Positions 54,972 to 63,115 of a DNA stretch of 64,000 nt are shown here, in pieces. Below the pieces are notes generated by a model, which had not been told where the DNA came from, did not search any database, and was given only the letters and a program-made list of their open reading frames with translations. This DNA is from Streptomyces sp. R28. GTDB taxonomy: Bacteria > Actinomycetota > Actinomycetes > Streptomycetales > Streptomycetaceae. Position 1 is the stretch's first letter, and the number at the start of each line of letters is the position of its first letter. Both the position numbers and the translations under genes were made by a program. The stretch lies in contig NZ_CP163439.1 in assembly GCF_041052385.1 (NCBI RefSeq), forward strand, positions 4,205,001 through 4,269,000, given 5' to 3'.

Positions 54972-55280
54972 CTACCCCGACAACCCGAGTTCAAGCTCAC
55001 TAATTGTGATCCCTTTAGCTAGCAAGGAAACTCCCTCCCCCGCGAGTTGCACCCTCGCACTGTGAGGGGGATCAACGAATCCCACACGGCGTCCATAGCA
55101 CTCAATCCAGTCAAGTGAGACCTGGAAGGATTTAGTTGAAGAGTCGGCGGTGGACTCGATGATGAACTGCTGGCCCGGACGCACAATGCCACCCACGCAC
55201 CTGACGATGCAGATTGCGCTCGCGGGTTCAGTCTCCTCCACCGCATAGATCTGCAGCTGCCCGACGACCTTATCATCCAT
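54972..55280 (-). CDS. Candidate immunity protein of the Rhs toxin
   Basis: 102 residues. The ATG at 55280 overlaps the Rhs stop by eight bases (ATGGATGA), typical of toxin-immunity pairs. The sequence is beta-rich and acidic (QLQIYAVEETEPASAIC, GGIVRPGQQFIIEST), with a faint resemblance to the beta-barrel domain II of translation factors. No family recognised. GC is low and the codon use unlike the neighbours, matching the toxin tip. Assignment rests on position, size and coupling. Confidence 0.65.
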   Translation of the reverse strand: MDDKVVGQLQIYAVEETEPASAICIVRCVGGIVRPGQQFIIESTADSSTKSFQVSLDWIECYGRRVGFVDPPHSARVQLAGEGVSLLAKGITISELELGLSG

Positions 55281-58200
55281 GCGCGTACGCCTCCCTTACG
55301 AACTGATTTATCTGCTCTGGCGACAGCTTAGGGATGTCCCACTCCAAGGCATCGGTGATTCCGCCGTAACTGTTCACCCTTGGCACTTGGATTCCCATCT
55401 TGCCAAGAATATCGCTCGCTACATCCACTGGTAGGGTGACACTGGCTCTACGAGCCAGTTCTCCTGCAGACATCCGGACCCCAACTTCTGCCTCTGCTCT
55501 GATATACCCGCTCGCAGTTTCAATCCCCTCAAGTGCGCTTCTCGGGATCACCTGCACCATAGCCTCACCATATTGCTCCGAATGCCTTGCGAAAGTCGCT
55601 GCCACGCCCGGGTCTGTCGACGTGGGCGTGAATCCGACGTCCTGATTCCCGCTGCTCGCATCCCAGCCCCGGGTAGTCCCGCGAAACAGGTGCTCTTCTT
55701 CAGTGCATGCCTTGGGTGCCAGCCCCAGCGGATCAGTCCATACATATGGGTTCCGCACGTATGTGACAGGGTTCGGTGCCGGCGCCAAGCCCAGCGGATC
55801 CGTTGTGAGGTAGCGGGCTGTTTCGGGGTCATAGTGGCGGAAGTGGTTGTAATGGAGTCCGGTCTCGGGGTCGTAGTACTGGCCTGGAAAGCGCAGCGGC
55901 GTGTACGCGGTGCCGCCGGCTGCCCAAGCCGTGGCACCCCATACAGTTCTGCTGGCCCGCCACGCGATGTCGCCGTGTTCGTCGACGAGTTCATAGGGAG
56001 TGCCGATCAGGTCGGTGACGATGGCGTAGAAGCGGGAGTCACTCTCCTCCTGTGGTGCGTTCGCTGCCGCTATGCGCTCTGTCTGGGCGATCGGACGTCG
56101 GCCCCGATGATCCCAGGTCAGGGTCACTGGGTTAGGTAGATCCTGGGACACTGTGGTCTGCTCACAGAGGGTCGTGCCGTCCCAGGTGAAGTCGGTCTGT
56201 TCAGCAACGGTTTCGCCGTCCGTGGCGAGGCGTTGTTTGGCAATGCGGCGACCCAGGGGGTCGTAGCGGTAGCGCCAGGTGGTGCCGTCGGGGGTGATCA
56301 CCGAGGTGAGGCGGTCTTCGGTGTCCCAGGTGTAGCGCCACGTGTCGGGTTTGCGGGACAGGCGCGCCTTTTGGCGCAGGGTGATGCGGCCCGCTTCGTC
56401 GTGTTCGTAGCGGACTCTGCCCGCCCGCGTGACGCGGGTGCCGGTATAGGTGCGGTCGCCGGTCGCTTCCTGGCCCGGCATGGAGTCCGGCCAGGTGGCG
56501 TGGGTCTGGTTGCCTGCGGTGTCGTAGGCGTAGGACTCCGTCCAGTTCCCCGCGTGGACAGCGGTGACCCGGCCCGCCGCGTCAAGGCCGAAGCGGCGGC
56601 TGCCGCCCAGGTGGGCGTCGATGCCGATGAGATTGCCGTCGGCGCGGTACGTGTAGGCGCGGTGCTGCAGGCGCTGGCCGGAGGGGCCGGTGAGTTCCTG
56701 CTTCGTCAGGCGGCCCAGGGGATCAAAGACGTTGGTGAGGGTGAGGGTGTCGTCGATGCGGCGGGTGAGTTCGCGGCCTGCCGCGTCGTGGGTGAAGGTG
56801 AGGGTGCGGCCAGCGGTGCTCAATTCGGCGCGGTTGCCGGCCGCATCGTAGGTCCACGTGCTGGTCGCGCCTGTGGGCGTGGTGCGGCTGGTGCGGCGGC
56901 CCAGCTCGTCGTAGGTGTAGGTGAGCGCGCGGCCGTTGACCGTCTCGGATATCAGGCGGCCCGTGTCGTCCCGCTGCAACGCCAGAACCGCATCCGGGCT
57001 GGTTGCCTGGGCCAGACCGCCCGTCGTGTCGTACGTGTAGGTGGTGACTGATCCGGCCGCGTCCTTGCGCACCACGCGGCCCAGCACGTCCCTGTCGAAA
57101 CGGACGGTCTGACCCAAGGCCGTGGTGCTGGCGGTCAGTTGGCCCGCCGCGTCGTGCGCGTATGTCAGCCTGCGGTTGTCGAAGTCCGTCTCCGCGACCA
57201 GACGCCCCGCCGGATCGTACTCGTAACTCCAGGTCAGGCCCTGGGGGTTCGTGACCTGTGTCAGGCGCAGCTCGGTGTCGTGGGTGAAGGTGTATCGGAC
57301 GCCGTCTGGGCCCGTTCGGGCGGCGAGCAGGTCGAAGTGCGTGTACTCGTTGCGGGAGACCGCGCCCATGGCGTCGGTGTGGCTGGTGCAGTTGCCCTCA
57401 CCGTCGTATGTCCATGACTCGGTGCTGCCGTCCGGGGCGGTGCGGCGGGCCGGCTTGCCCTCGACCGTCCACTCCAGGCGCGTGACGGCGCCGAGTGGGT
57501 CCGTAATGGTGGTCGGGCGGCCAAACGCGTCTCGTTCGTGCCGGGTCACGGCGCCGAGTGGGTCCGTGACCTCCAGGGGCAAGCCCGCGGCATTGCAGCG
57601 GACCGTGGTCGTCGCGCCCGTCGCGTCCGTTACCGCCCTCAGGTGGCCGAGGTCGTCGTAGGTGAAGCAGGTCGTGGCCCCGGAGGAGTCGGTCACCGCG
57701 GTGCGGTTGCCGAACTCGTCGAACTGCTGGCTGAGGTGCGCGCCGTCGGCACCGGATATGGAAACGGGCAGGCCTTGGTCGTTGTAGCCGATGCTGGTGT
57801 AGCGGCCGTCGGGGCGGACGGCCATCACCATGCGGCCGGCCTCGTCGTACGCGTAGCTCCGTGTGCGTCCCAGTGGGTCGGTTTCGGTCAGGGGGCGGTC
57901 GTAGCGGTCGTAGGTGGTGCGGGTGACCGCGCCGTCCGGGCCGGTCTCGGCCACCACCTGCAGGTCGCTGTTGACCTCGTAGCGCGTGCTGTGGCCCAGG
58001 GAGTCGGTCGCGGTGATGATCCGGTGGCCGGTCTGCGGGTCGGGGTCGCCGTAGGTGAACGTGTTGCGCAGGTGGCCTGCTTCACCTGACTGGGAGATGC
58101 AGCGCGCCTGATCGTCGTAGACATAGCTGTACGACGAGTTGTTCGTGTCGGTCCAGGCCGTGATCCGGCCGGCGGAGTCGTTGGTGAACCGGGTCGGTAT

Positions 58201-60042
58201 GCCGGAGGAGTTGGTCACTGTCGCCAGGTGGCCGTGCTCGTCGTAGCCGAAGCGGACCAGTTCCTGGTCGCTGCAGTCCGGGGCGGCATCGGCCAGGCTC
58301 AAAGCAGTGATCCGGTTTCCGGCCGTCTCGATCTTGAGGTGGTAGCCGGCCGAGTGCACGATCGCTGTGGGGGCGCCCTCGTCGTCGTACTCGAAGGTGA
58401 GCCACTGGCCCGAGCGGTCGGTGATCTGCTCCAGCAGGGCGATGCCATTGCCGTCACCGCCCGGGGCGGCGAAGAACCAGGCGCGGCCGGACTCGGGGTC
58501 GGCGATGGCGTAGTCGCCGTAGGCGTCGATGGTCAGGGGATACCGGCCGCCCTCCAGGGGCAGGGTCGGCACGCCCGGAACGGGGTGTGGGTAGGCGAGC
58601 AGTGCGCCGTTCTCGCGGATGAAGATGACGCCTTCCGCGTCGATCTCCAGGCGCTGGTCGGCCGTGGAGGTCCAGCTCGGGCCGAACCAGCGGCCGGCCC
58701 CGTACGACGACTCGAACTGCCGGGAGAAGACAAGAGGCAGCTTGGCGGGCAGTGTCACGTCGGTCTGCGGCAGCGCCATGCGGCCGGTGGCCATGTCGAT
58801 GGGGTCGCCGAACCACTTGCACTTGTTTTCCCTGGCGAAATCCTTGATCGCCTGGCCGACGCTCCTGCGCGCCGTTCCCGTGGCCGCCCCCTCCGCAGCC
58901 CCTCGCGCAGCCCCTCGCGCCATGCCGGTCGCGCCCTTGCCGCCGATCAGGTTGGAGGCGAGGTAACCCATGGAGTCGGCCGGGTCACTGCTCCAGCCGC
59001 TGCCGACGATGGCCTTGGGCAGGCGTTCGGGATGGGCGGCGGTCCCCACCAGCCCGGCCAGCAGCATGTTGGAGTTCTTCAACCACTCACCGGGGTGGGT
59101 GAGGTTGTAGGGATCCCACGGGTTGACGGTGCGGACCAGCTTCACCAGGTCCGCGCCACCCTTGAGGAAACCGCCCACGACATGGGCCTGGTTCAGCTGC
59201 GTGCTCACGACGGCGTCCACGGCGTCGGCCTTCAACCGGTCGGTGAACTCCGGCTTCGGTGGGGCCATATCCAGGGCGGCCGCCACCCGGCGCTGCGCGT
59301 CGCGGGCGGCATCGGTGCGCTGGCGGCGTGCCTCGGCCAGGATCTCCTCGGCCTCCTGCCGGCGTGCCACGCCCGGATCGACGAAGGCACCCGGTTCGGT
59401 CGGCTTCCGGCCGGGGTTGCGCCCCGTCGACGCGGCCGCGTTGTACTGCTCGGCGGCCTGGTTGTAGACCTTCACCTGAGCGTTGTGCGCGTCCACAGCC
59501 TGCCGGCTGATCTCCTGTGCGTTGCGGTAGGCGTCGATCGCCAACTGCGCCTGCTGCTGGGCCCAGCGCACCGTGTCCGCGTACGCCTCCAGCGCCTTGC
59601 CCGCCGCCTCACAGGCGTCGGCCGCCGTCAGCCACTGCTTGGGATGCATGTCGAACTTCTCGCGGAAGGCGTCCGCCGCCTGGCCCTGCCAGCCCTCGCC
59701 GTCCAACGAGCGCATCCCCTGGCCGACGTTCTCGAACGCCCGGGAGAAGTCACGCAGGTGCCGGGCGCGCGCCTCCAGCGCCGCCGGGCTGCCATGGACC
59801 AGCTCCCTGGGGTCCTCGCTCTCTCCCAGGGAGCGCTCGGCGACATCGCCGCCCAGCCGGTTGTTCACCCCCTCCCCGAAGTCGCGCACCCCCTCAGCCG
59901 CGCCGTCCGCGCCGACCGCCGAGAGGCCGTCCGCCGCCTTGTCCGTACCCCAGTTGACGGCCTCTCCGACGCCCTTCTGCACGCTGTCGGCGACGCTGTC
60001 CAGGCCGTCCCCGAGGTCGTTGACCATGTCCCCCAGGCCCAT
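55273..60042 (-). CDS. WXG-Rhs polymorphic toxin with ADP-ribosyltransferase-like tip
   Basis: 1589 residues. Residues 80-200 form a helical WXG-type export domain (GEGWQGQAADAFREKF, Trp118-Gln-Gly120). A DUF6531-like domain starts near residue 408 (FGDPIDMATGRM). Then come many YD repeats (YDxxGRxxxxTxxxG) to the Rhs core end, YNHFRHYDPETARYLTTDPL, near 1420 and the DPLGL junction near 1440. The last 145 residues are the variable toxin: Arg1454 in HLFRGTTRG, Ser1475 in FTPTSTDP and Glu1517/Glu1519 in RAEAEVGVRM, the R-S-ExE layout of Arg-specific ADP-ribosyltransferases. No signal peptide: export probably by a type VII-like system. It starts one base into the stop of the gene upstream. Confidence 0.88.
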   Translation of the reverse strand: MGLGDMVNDLGDGLDSVADSVQKGVGEAVNWGTDKAADGLSAVGADGAAEGVRDFGEGVNNRLGGDVAERSLGESEDPRELVHGSPAALEARARHLRDFSRAFENVGQGMRSLDGEGWQGQAADAFREKFDMHPKQWLTAADACEAAGKALEAYADTVRWAQQQAQLAIDAYRNAQEISRQAVDAHNAQVKVYNQAAEQYNAAASTGRNPGRKPTEPGAFVDPGVARRQEAEEILAEARRQRTDAARDAQRRVAAALDMAPPKPEFTDRLKADAVDAVVSTQLNQAHVVGGFLKGGADLVKLVRTVNPWDPYNLTHPGEWLKNSNMLLAGLVGTAAHPERLPKAIVGSGWSSDPADSMGYLASNLIGGKGATGMARGAARGAAEGAATGTARRSVGQAIKDFARENKCKWFGDPIDMATGRMALPQTDVTLPAKLPLVFSRQFESSYGAGRWFGPSWTSTADQRLEIDAEGVIFIRENGALLAYPHPVPGVPTLPLEGGRYPLTIDAYGDYAIADPESGRAWFFAAPGGDGNGIALLEQITDRSGQWLTFEYDDEGAPTAIVHSAGYHLKIETAGNRITALSLADAAPDCSDQELVRFGYDEHGHLATVTNSSGIPTRFTNDSAGRITAWTDTNNSSYSYVYDDQARCISQSGEAGHLRNTFTYGDPDPQTGHRIITATDSLGHSTRYEVNSDLQVVAETGPDGAVTRTTYDRYDRPLTETDPLGRTRSYAYDEAGRMVMAVRPDGRYTSIGYNDQGLPVSISGADGAHLSQQFDEFGNRTAVTDSSGATTCFTYDDLGHLRAVTDATGATTTVRCNAAGLPLEVTDPLGAVTRHERDAFGRPTTITDPLGAVTRLEWTVEGKPARRTAPDGSTESWTYDGEGNCTSHTDAMGAVSRNEYTHFDLLAARTGPDGVRYTFTHDTELRLTQVTNPQGLTWSYEYDPAGRLVAETDFDNRRLTYAHDAAGQLTASTTALGQTVRFDRDVLGRVVRKDAAGSVTTYTYDTTGGLAQATSPDAVLALQRDDTGRLISETVNGRALTYTYDELGRRTSRTTPTGATSTWTYDAAGNRAELSTAGRTLTFTHDAAGRELTRRIDDTLTLTNVFDPLGRLTKQELTGPSGQRLQHRAYTYRADGNLIGIDAHLGGSRRFGLDAAGRVTAVHAGNWTESYAYDTAGNQTHATWPDSMPGQEATGDRTYTGTRVTRAGRVRYEHDEAGRITLRQKARLSRKPDTWRYTWDTEDRLTSVITPDGTTWRYRYDPLGRRIAKQRLATDGETVAEQTDFTWDGTTLCEQTTVSQDLPNPVTLTWDHRGRRPIAQTERIAAANAPQEESDSRFYAIVTDLIGTPYELVDEHGDIAWRASRTVWGATAWAAGGTAYTPLRFPGQYYDPETGLHYNHFRHYDPETARYLTTDPLGLAPAPNPVTYVRNPYVWTDPLGLAPKACTEEEHLFRGTTRGWDASSGNQDVGFTPTSTDPGVAATFARHSEQYGEAMVQVIPRSALEGIETASGYIRAEAEVGVRMSAGELARRASVTLPVDVASDILGKMGIQVPRVNSYGGITDALEWDIPKLSPEQINQFVREAYAHG

Positions 60043-60641
60043 CAGCGCTCAACCTCCCCAAACGAGGCCTGCGATGGGCCATCCGGCTGCCAGTCCGTCT
60101 TCGAATCGAACATGGCGTCCGGGGTCACCGTCGAACTCTCCACATCCTTCTCGGCTTGGTCCCAGGCCTTCCGGGCCGCCTCGTCGCCCTCCCGGATGGA
60201 CTCCGCGCTCCAGTCCGCGTCCATGACATGGGAGACGGGGTTGTCCTTCAGCGTGTCCGACCAACCACGCTGCTCGACCTCCTCCTTGGACAGGTAGGGG
60301 TTGCCCGCCGTCGCCGTCCACAGCGTCTTCAGAGTGTTCGAGGCGTACTGCTCCTGCTCGTGGTACAGCCCCGCCGACAGGTTCAGACGCTCCGCGAACT
60401 GGTTGGCGTCCCGCAACAGCGAACGCACTCCCCAGCCCCACCGCTCGCAGAAATCGGCGAAGACCTGGCGCAAGCCGGCATCCCCGACCTCCAGGCCCGC
60501 CAACTCCAGCTCGTCGAAGCCGAGCCCCTGAGACGCCTCGATGTCGAAGCCCAACTCCTTCAGCTCATCCGTCGCCTGGTTGATGCCCCGGGTGACCCGC
60601 TCCAGCGCCTCCGGATCGACCCGGTAACCACTGCCGCTCAC
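60042..60641 (-). CDS. ESX-type helical partner of the Rhs toxin
   Basis: 199 residues from GTG 60641, overlapping the upstream stop (GTGA); its stop overlaps the Rhs start by one base (TGATG). The N-terminus (YRVDPEALERVTRGINQATD) and the helical, signal-less composition resemble WXG100/ESX-type proteins that precede polymorphic toxins in actinobacteria. There is no obvious WxG turn; a GWGVRSL segment near residue 70 could serve. The C-terminal third is acidic. Probably a secretion chaperone or co-secreted partner. Confidence 0.7.
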   Translation of the reverse strand: MSGSGYRVDPEALERVTRGINQATDELKELGFDIEASQGLGFDELELAGLEVGDAGLRQVFADFCERWGWGVRSLLRDANQFAERLNLSAGLYHEQEQYASNTLKTLWTATAGNPYLSKEEVEQRGWSDTLKDNPVSHVMDADWSAESIREGDEAARKAWDQAEKDVESSTVTPDAMFDSKTDWQPDGPSQASFGEVER

Positions 60642-61045
60642 GCGTCTGCCCCCTGTACGGCCGCACTCTCCGCGTCCACCGCCACTGCCTCCGGCACGAT
60701 CCCCGCCACGGGCGGCAGGATCATCCCCGTGGCGCTGCCCGCATCCACGGCAATCGCGACCGGGCCGTCCGCGCGCGGGATCACCCGGTCCAGCAGCCAT
60801 GCCCCGTACACCGGGACGCGCTCCTGAACCGTCTCGCCCCGAGCCTGGGCGAAACGCGTCAGCGCCGCATCGTCCGTGAACGCGAAGAGCCAGCGGATGC
60901 CGCCCGCCTCAGCCGACACCAGCGAGCCGTCCACCACCGGCACGAGCAGCTCGCTGCGCCTGAACTCCCCCACTACCGCCCGCAGGTCGCCGTCCTCGGT
61001 CTCCGCCAGATCCGTCAGCCGCAGTCGCAATGCGTCGGCGCTCAC
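60638..61045 (-). CDS. SseB-like small protein
   Basis: 135 residues from GTG 61045 (GGGGG about 5 bases before). A longer start, GTG 61069, adds 8 residues. The region SELLVPVVDGSLVSAEAGG and WLFAFTDDAALTRFAQARG is the SseB N-terminal fold, often found near ESX and polymorphic-toxin genes in Streptomyces. It ends in a short Ala/Val/Asp-rich tail. First gene of the toxin operon and coupled to the next gene. The function is unknown. Confidence 0.72.
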   Translation of the reverse strand: MSADALRLRLTDLAETEDGDLRAVVGEFRRSELLVPVVDGSLVSAEAGGIRWLFAFTDDAALTRFAQARGETVQERVPVYGAWLLDRVIPRADGPVAIAVDAGSATGMILPPVAGIVPEAVAVDAESAAVQGADA

Positions 61046-61249
61046 GTCAGCCCCCGTCGTGGATTTCACCGCCTACTGCGTGCACAGCTTCAGGTTCAAA
61101 TCCGATCGAATTTGATCATCACAGATGCGAATCAGCACCGTAACTCACGGGTCTGACAACGTTCCAAGCAGTTCAGGCGACTCTGTGTCCACTTGGCTTG
61201 AACCCACCTCCGAAGAAGTCGAATCGACCGATACCCGCGGAGCGCAACC

Positions 61250-61549
61250 GCCTGGCACCCCGACCAGGCAACAGAGTTCAACGGCGCCGTCTGGCCCTGC
61301 CTCGGCTCCGCCGTCCGGGCCCTGCGCACCGCCTCCTCCTACGAGGACGCCCTACGCGCCGCCATCGACCTCGGCGACGACACGGACACCGTCGCGGCCG
61401 TGACCGGCGGGCCGGCCGGGGCGGTGTACGGCATCGACGCCGTGCCGGAACGGTGGTCGGCGGCGCTGCGCGTGCCGTTGCCGGGGTTCGGAGAGCGGGT
61501 GTTGCGGGTGGAGGAGTTGGCCGAGCTCGCGCTGCGACTGAGCGACTGA
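61250..61549 (+). pseudogene. Relic of the ADP-ribosylglycohydrolase C-terminus
   Basis: The 300 bases align without gaps to 54537-54836, the last 100 codons of the intact gene, and end at TGA in the same frame. The stretch keeps WHPDQATEFNGAVWPCLGSA and the metal site DLGDDTDTVAAVTGG (one Gly changed to Asp). There is no start: TGA at 61199-61201 is upstream in frame and no homology precedes 61250. It marks the far border of the toxin operon. Confidence 0.85.
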
Positions 61550-61589
61550 GCGACTGAGCGACTGAGCGACTGAGCGACTGAGCGGCTGA
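61534..61589. repeat. Tandem 8-base repeat at the relic's 3' end
   Basis: GCGACTGA occurs six times in perfect register (61534-61581) plus one copy with a single change (GCGGCTGA, 61582-61589). The stop of the relic is in the second unit. Looks like slippage expansion. Confidence 0.9.
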
Positions 61590-61903
61590 GTCGCGCACCG
61601 TGACCGGATCGCACTCGACCAGGCCGGCCGCGGGCGCCAGGGTCAGGCCCCGGCCGTGGGGATTTTCGGCGTCGCCACCACTCCCGCCAACGCCCCTACC
61701 TGCACAGAGAGCTGAACTCACCGAGGCTGCTCGGACGACAAATCCCGCACCGAGGTTCCGGAATGTGAGGTTCCGCTCAGCCGAAGAGCAGGGGCGAAAT
61801 TCAGCCATAAGGGCCTGATAAGTTCGCGGCGACCACTTGGCGGGGGGCTCGCGTTCCCGCCTTTCTGTGCACTCACTCTGCACGCGTACCAGGGGGAAAC
61901 CCG
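61550..61903. other. Intergenic region without a supported gene
   Basis: 354 bases between the ADP-ribosylglycohydrolase relic and the secreted protein. The first 40 bases hold the rest of the 8-base repeat. The remainder has no supported reading frame or hairpin. The promoter of the next gene should be in the last 150 bases. I see nothing else. Confidence 0.4.
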
Positions 61904-63115
61904 ATGATCGCGAGGAAACTCGCTGTACTCACGGCGGCGGGCGCCTGCGCTGTCGCCAGTCTCGTCAATGTGCCCGCGTCCCAGGCGGCGACGGGGGACC
62001 CGGTGGCCTTCACCGGTTCGGTCGACACGCGGATACCCATGGACCGGGCCTTGTTCACGCTGCGCGCCGACCTTCCCGCCGCCCGGACCGCCGGCCTCGC
62101 CGACGGCGATGAAGTCCCGATGCTGAAGCTGCCGACCGCGGGGATCAGCACCAGCGGCAACTCCTTCAGCGTCGCGGTCGACCCGGCCGACGTGCCCGAG
62201 AACTACATCGGATCCAACGGCCTGGTGTCGCTGGAGCTGGAGATCTACGACCCGCAGAGCAACCGCTACGCCTGGACGACCCAGTCCGTGCGGCTCGTCG
62301 GCGCACCGGCCACGCGGTCCGCAGGCGCGGCGGGCCGGAGCTGGGCGGACCCGCTCGCCTCCGGACGGGCCGCGGTCGGCGCCCGCTCCGCCACGAGCCG
62401 GCCGCCCAAGGTCAAGGTCCACCTGGGCAGGGCACCCAAGGGTGCGAAGAACGCCTTCGTGTCCCGCGCCGACACCTGCCGCACCACGAAGATCGGCCAG
62501 AACGACGCCTGGGCCACCATCGGCGAGGGCTACCCGGCCGCCCCCGGTTACGGCACGAAGCGCGGCACGGTGTGGATGACTCACAGCAACGGCTCCGAGA
62601 TCACCTACGGCGCGGCGGTCACCACGGACGGCCAGAAGTGGTCCGCCGAGGGCAGCGCCTCGGTGGCCAACACTCAGGGCTTCGACTTCCAGTGGGCCCC
62701 CGACGACTTCATGTCCATCTCGTACCGGACCGAGGTGCGCTACTACAAGTACAAGTACGACTGCGGCGGCGTGATCGTCAACCGCAAGGTGAAGGCCGCG
62801 CTGGAGACCGGCGGCGTCAAGACCATCCACACGGACGGGCTCCCGCCGCACTGGCTGTCCCGCGCCAAGTGCACCTTCAACATGCCTGCGGGTACGTGGA
62901 CGAAGACCACCGGCAAGGCGTACGCCAACTCCGGCGGCGTCAAGATCAGTTCGGTGATCGGCATCGAGCTGAGTACGGCCCGCACCTACACCAAGGGCTC
63001 CAGCCTCAGCTACAAGATGGACGCCGGGCACGACTCCCTGTGCGGCGACACCGACAAGCCGAACCCCGCGTCCAAGGTGCAGCAGTACTACAACCGCATC
63101 GAAGAGGAACTGTGA
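61904..63115 (+). CDS. Secreted protein of unknown function
   Basis: 403 residues with a clear ribosome site (AGGGGGGAAACCCG before ATG). A signal peptide ends near residue 28 (ASQAAT). Mature protein: a beta-rich N-terminal part to about residue 135, a linker, and a C-terminal domain with four Cys (RADTCRTTKIG, YDCGGVIV, RAKCTFNMP, DSLCGDTDK). Many aromatic and Lys residues, and a helix-like end KVQQYYNRIEEEL. I do not recognise the family. Coupled to the anchored protein downstream by a GTGA overlap. Confidence 0.8.
   Translation: MIARKLAVLTAAGACAVASLVNVPASQAATGDPVAFTGSVDTRIPMDRALFTLRADLPAARTAGLADGDEVPMLKLPTAGISTSGNSFSVAVDPADVPENYIGSNGLVSLELEIYDPQSNRYAWTTQSVRLVGAPATRSAGAAGRSWADPLASGRAAVGARSATSRPPKVKVHLGRAPKGAKNAFVSRADTCRTTKIGQNDAWATIGEGYPAAPGYGTKRGTVWMTHSNGSEITYGAAVTTDGQKWSAEGSASVANTQGFDFQWAPDDFMSISYRTEVRYYKYKYDCGGVIVNRKVKAALETGGVKTIHTDGLPPHWLSRAKCTFNMPAGTWTKTTGKAYANSGGVKISSVIGIELSTARTYTKGSSLSYKMDAGHDSLCGDTDKPNPASKVQQYYNRIEEEL

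Noticed and set aside
58228..60297. 689-codon open frame on the plus strand across the Rhs gene
   Set aside because: It is the mirror of the YD-repeat coding sequence. It has no recognisable motif, no ribosome site and repeats only because the Rhs repeats do.
52750..61900. Insertion sequence or integrase as the vehicle of the toxin island
   Set aside because: I found no transposase, integrase, tRNA target or terminal inverted repeat; only the direct duplication of the hydrolase end is visible.
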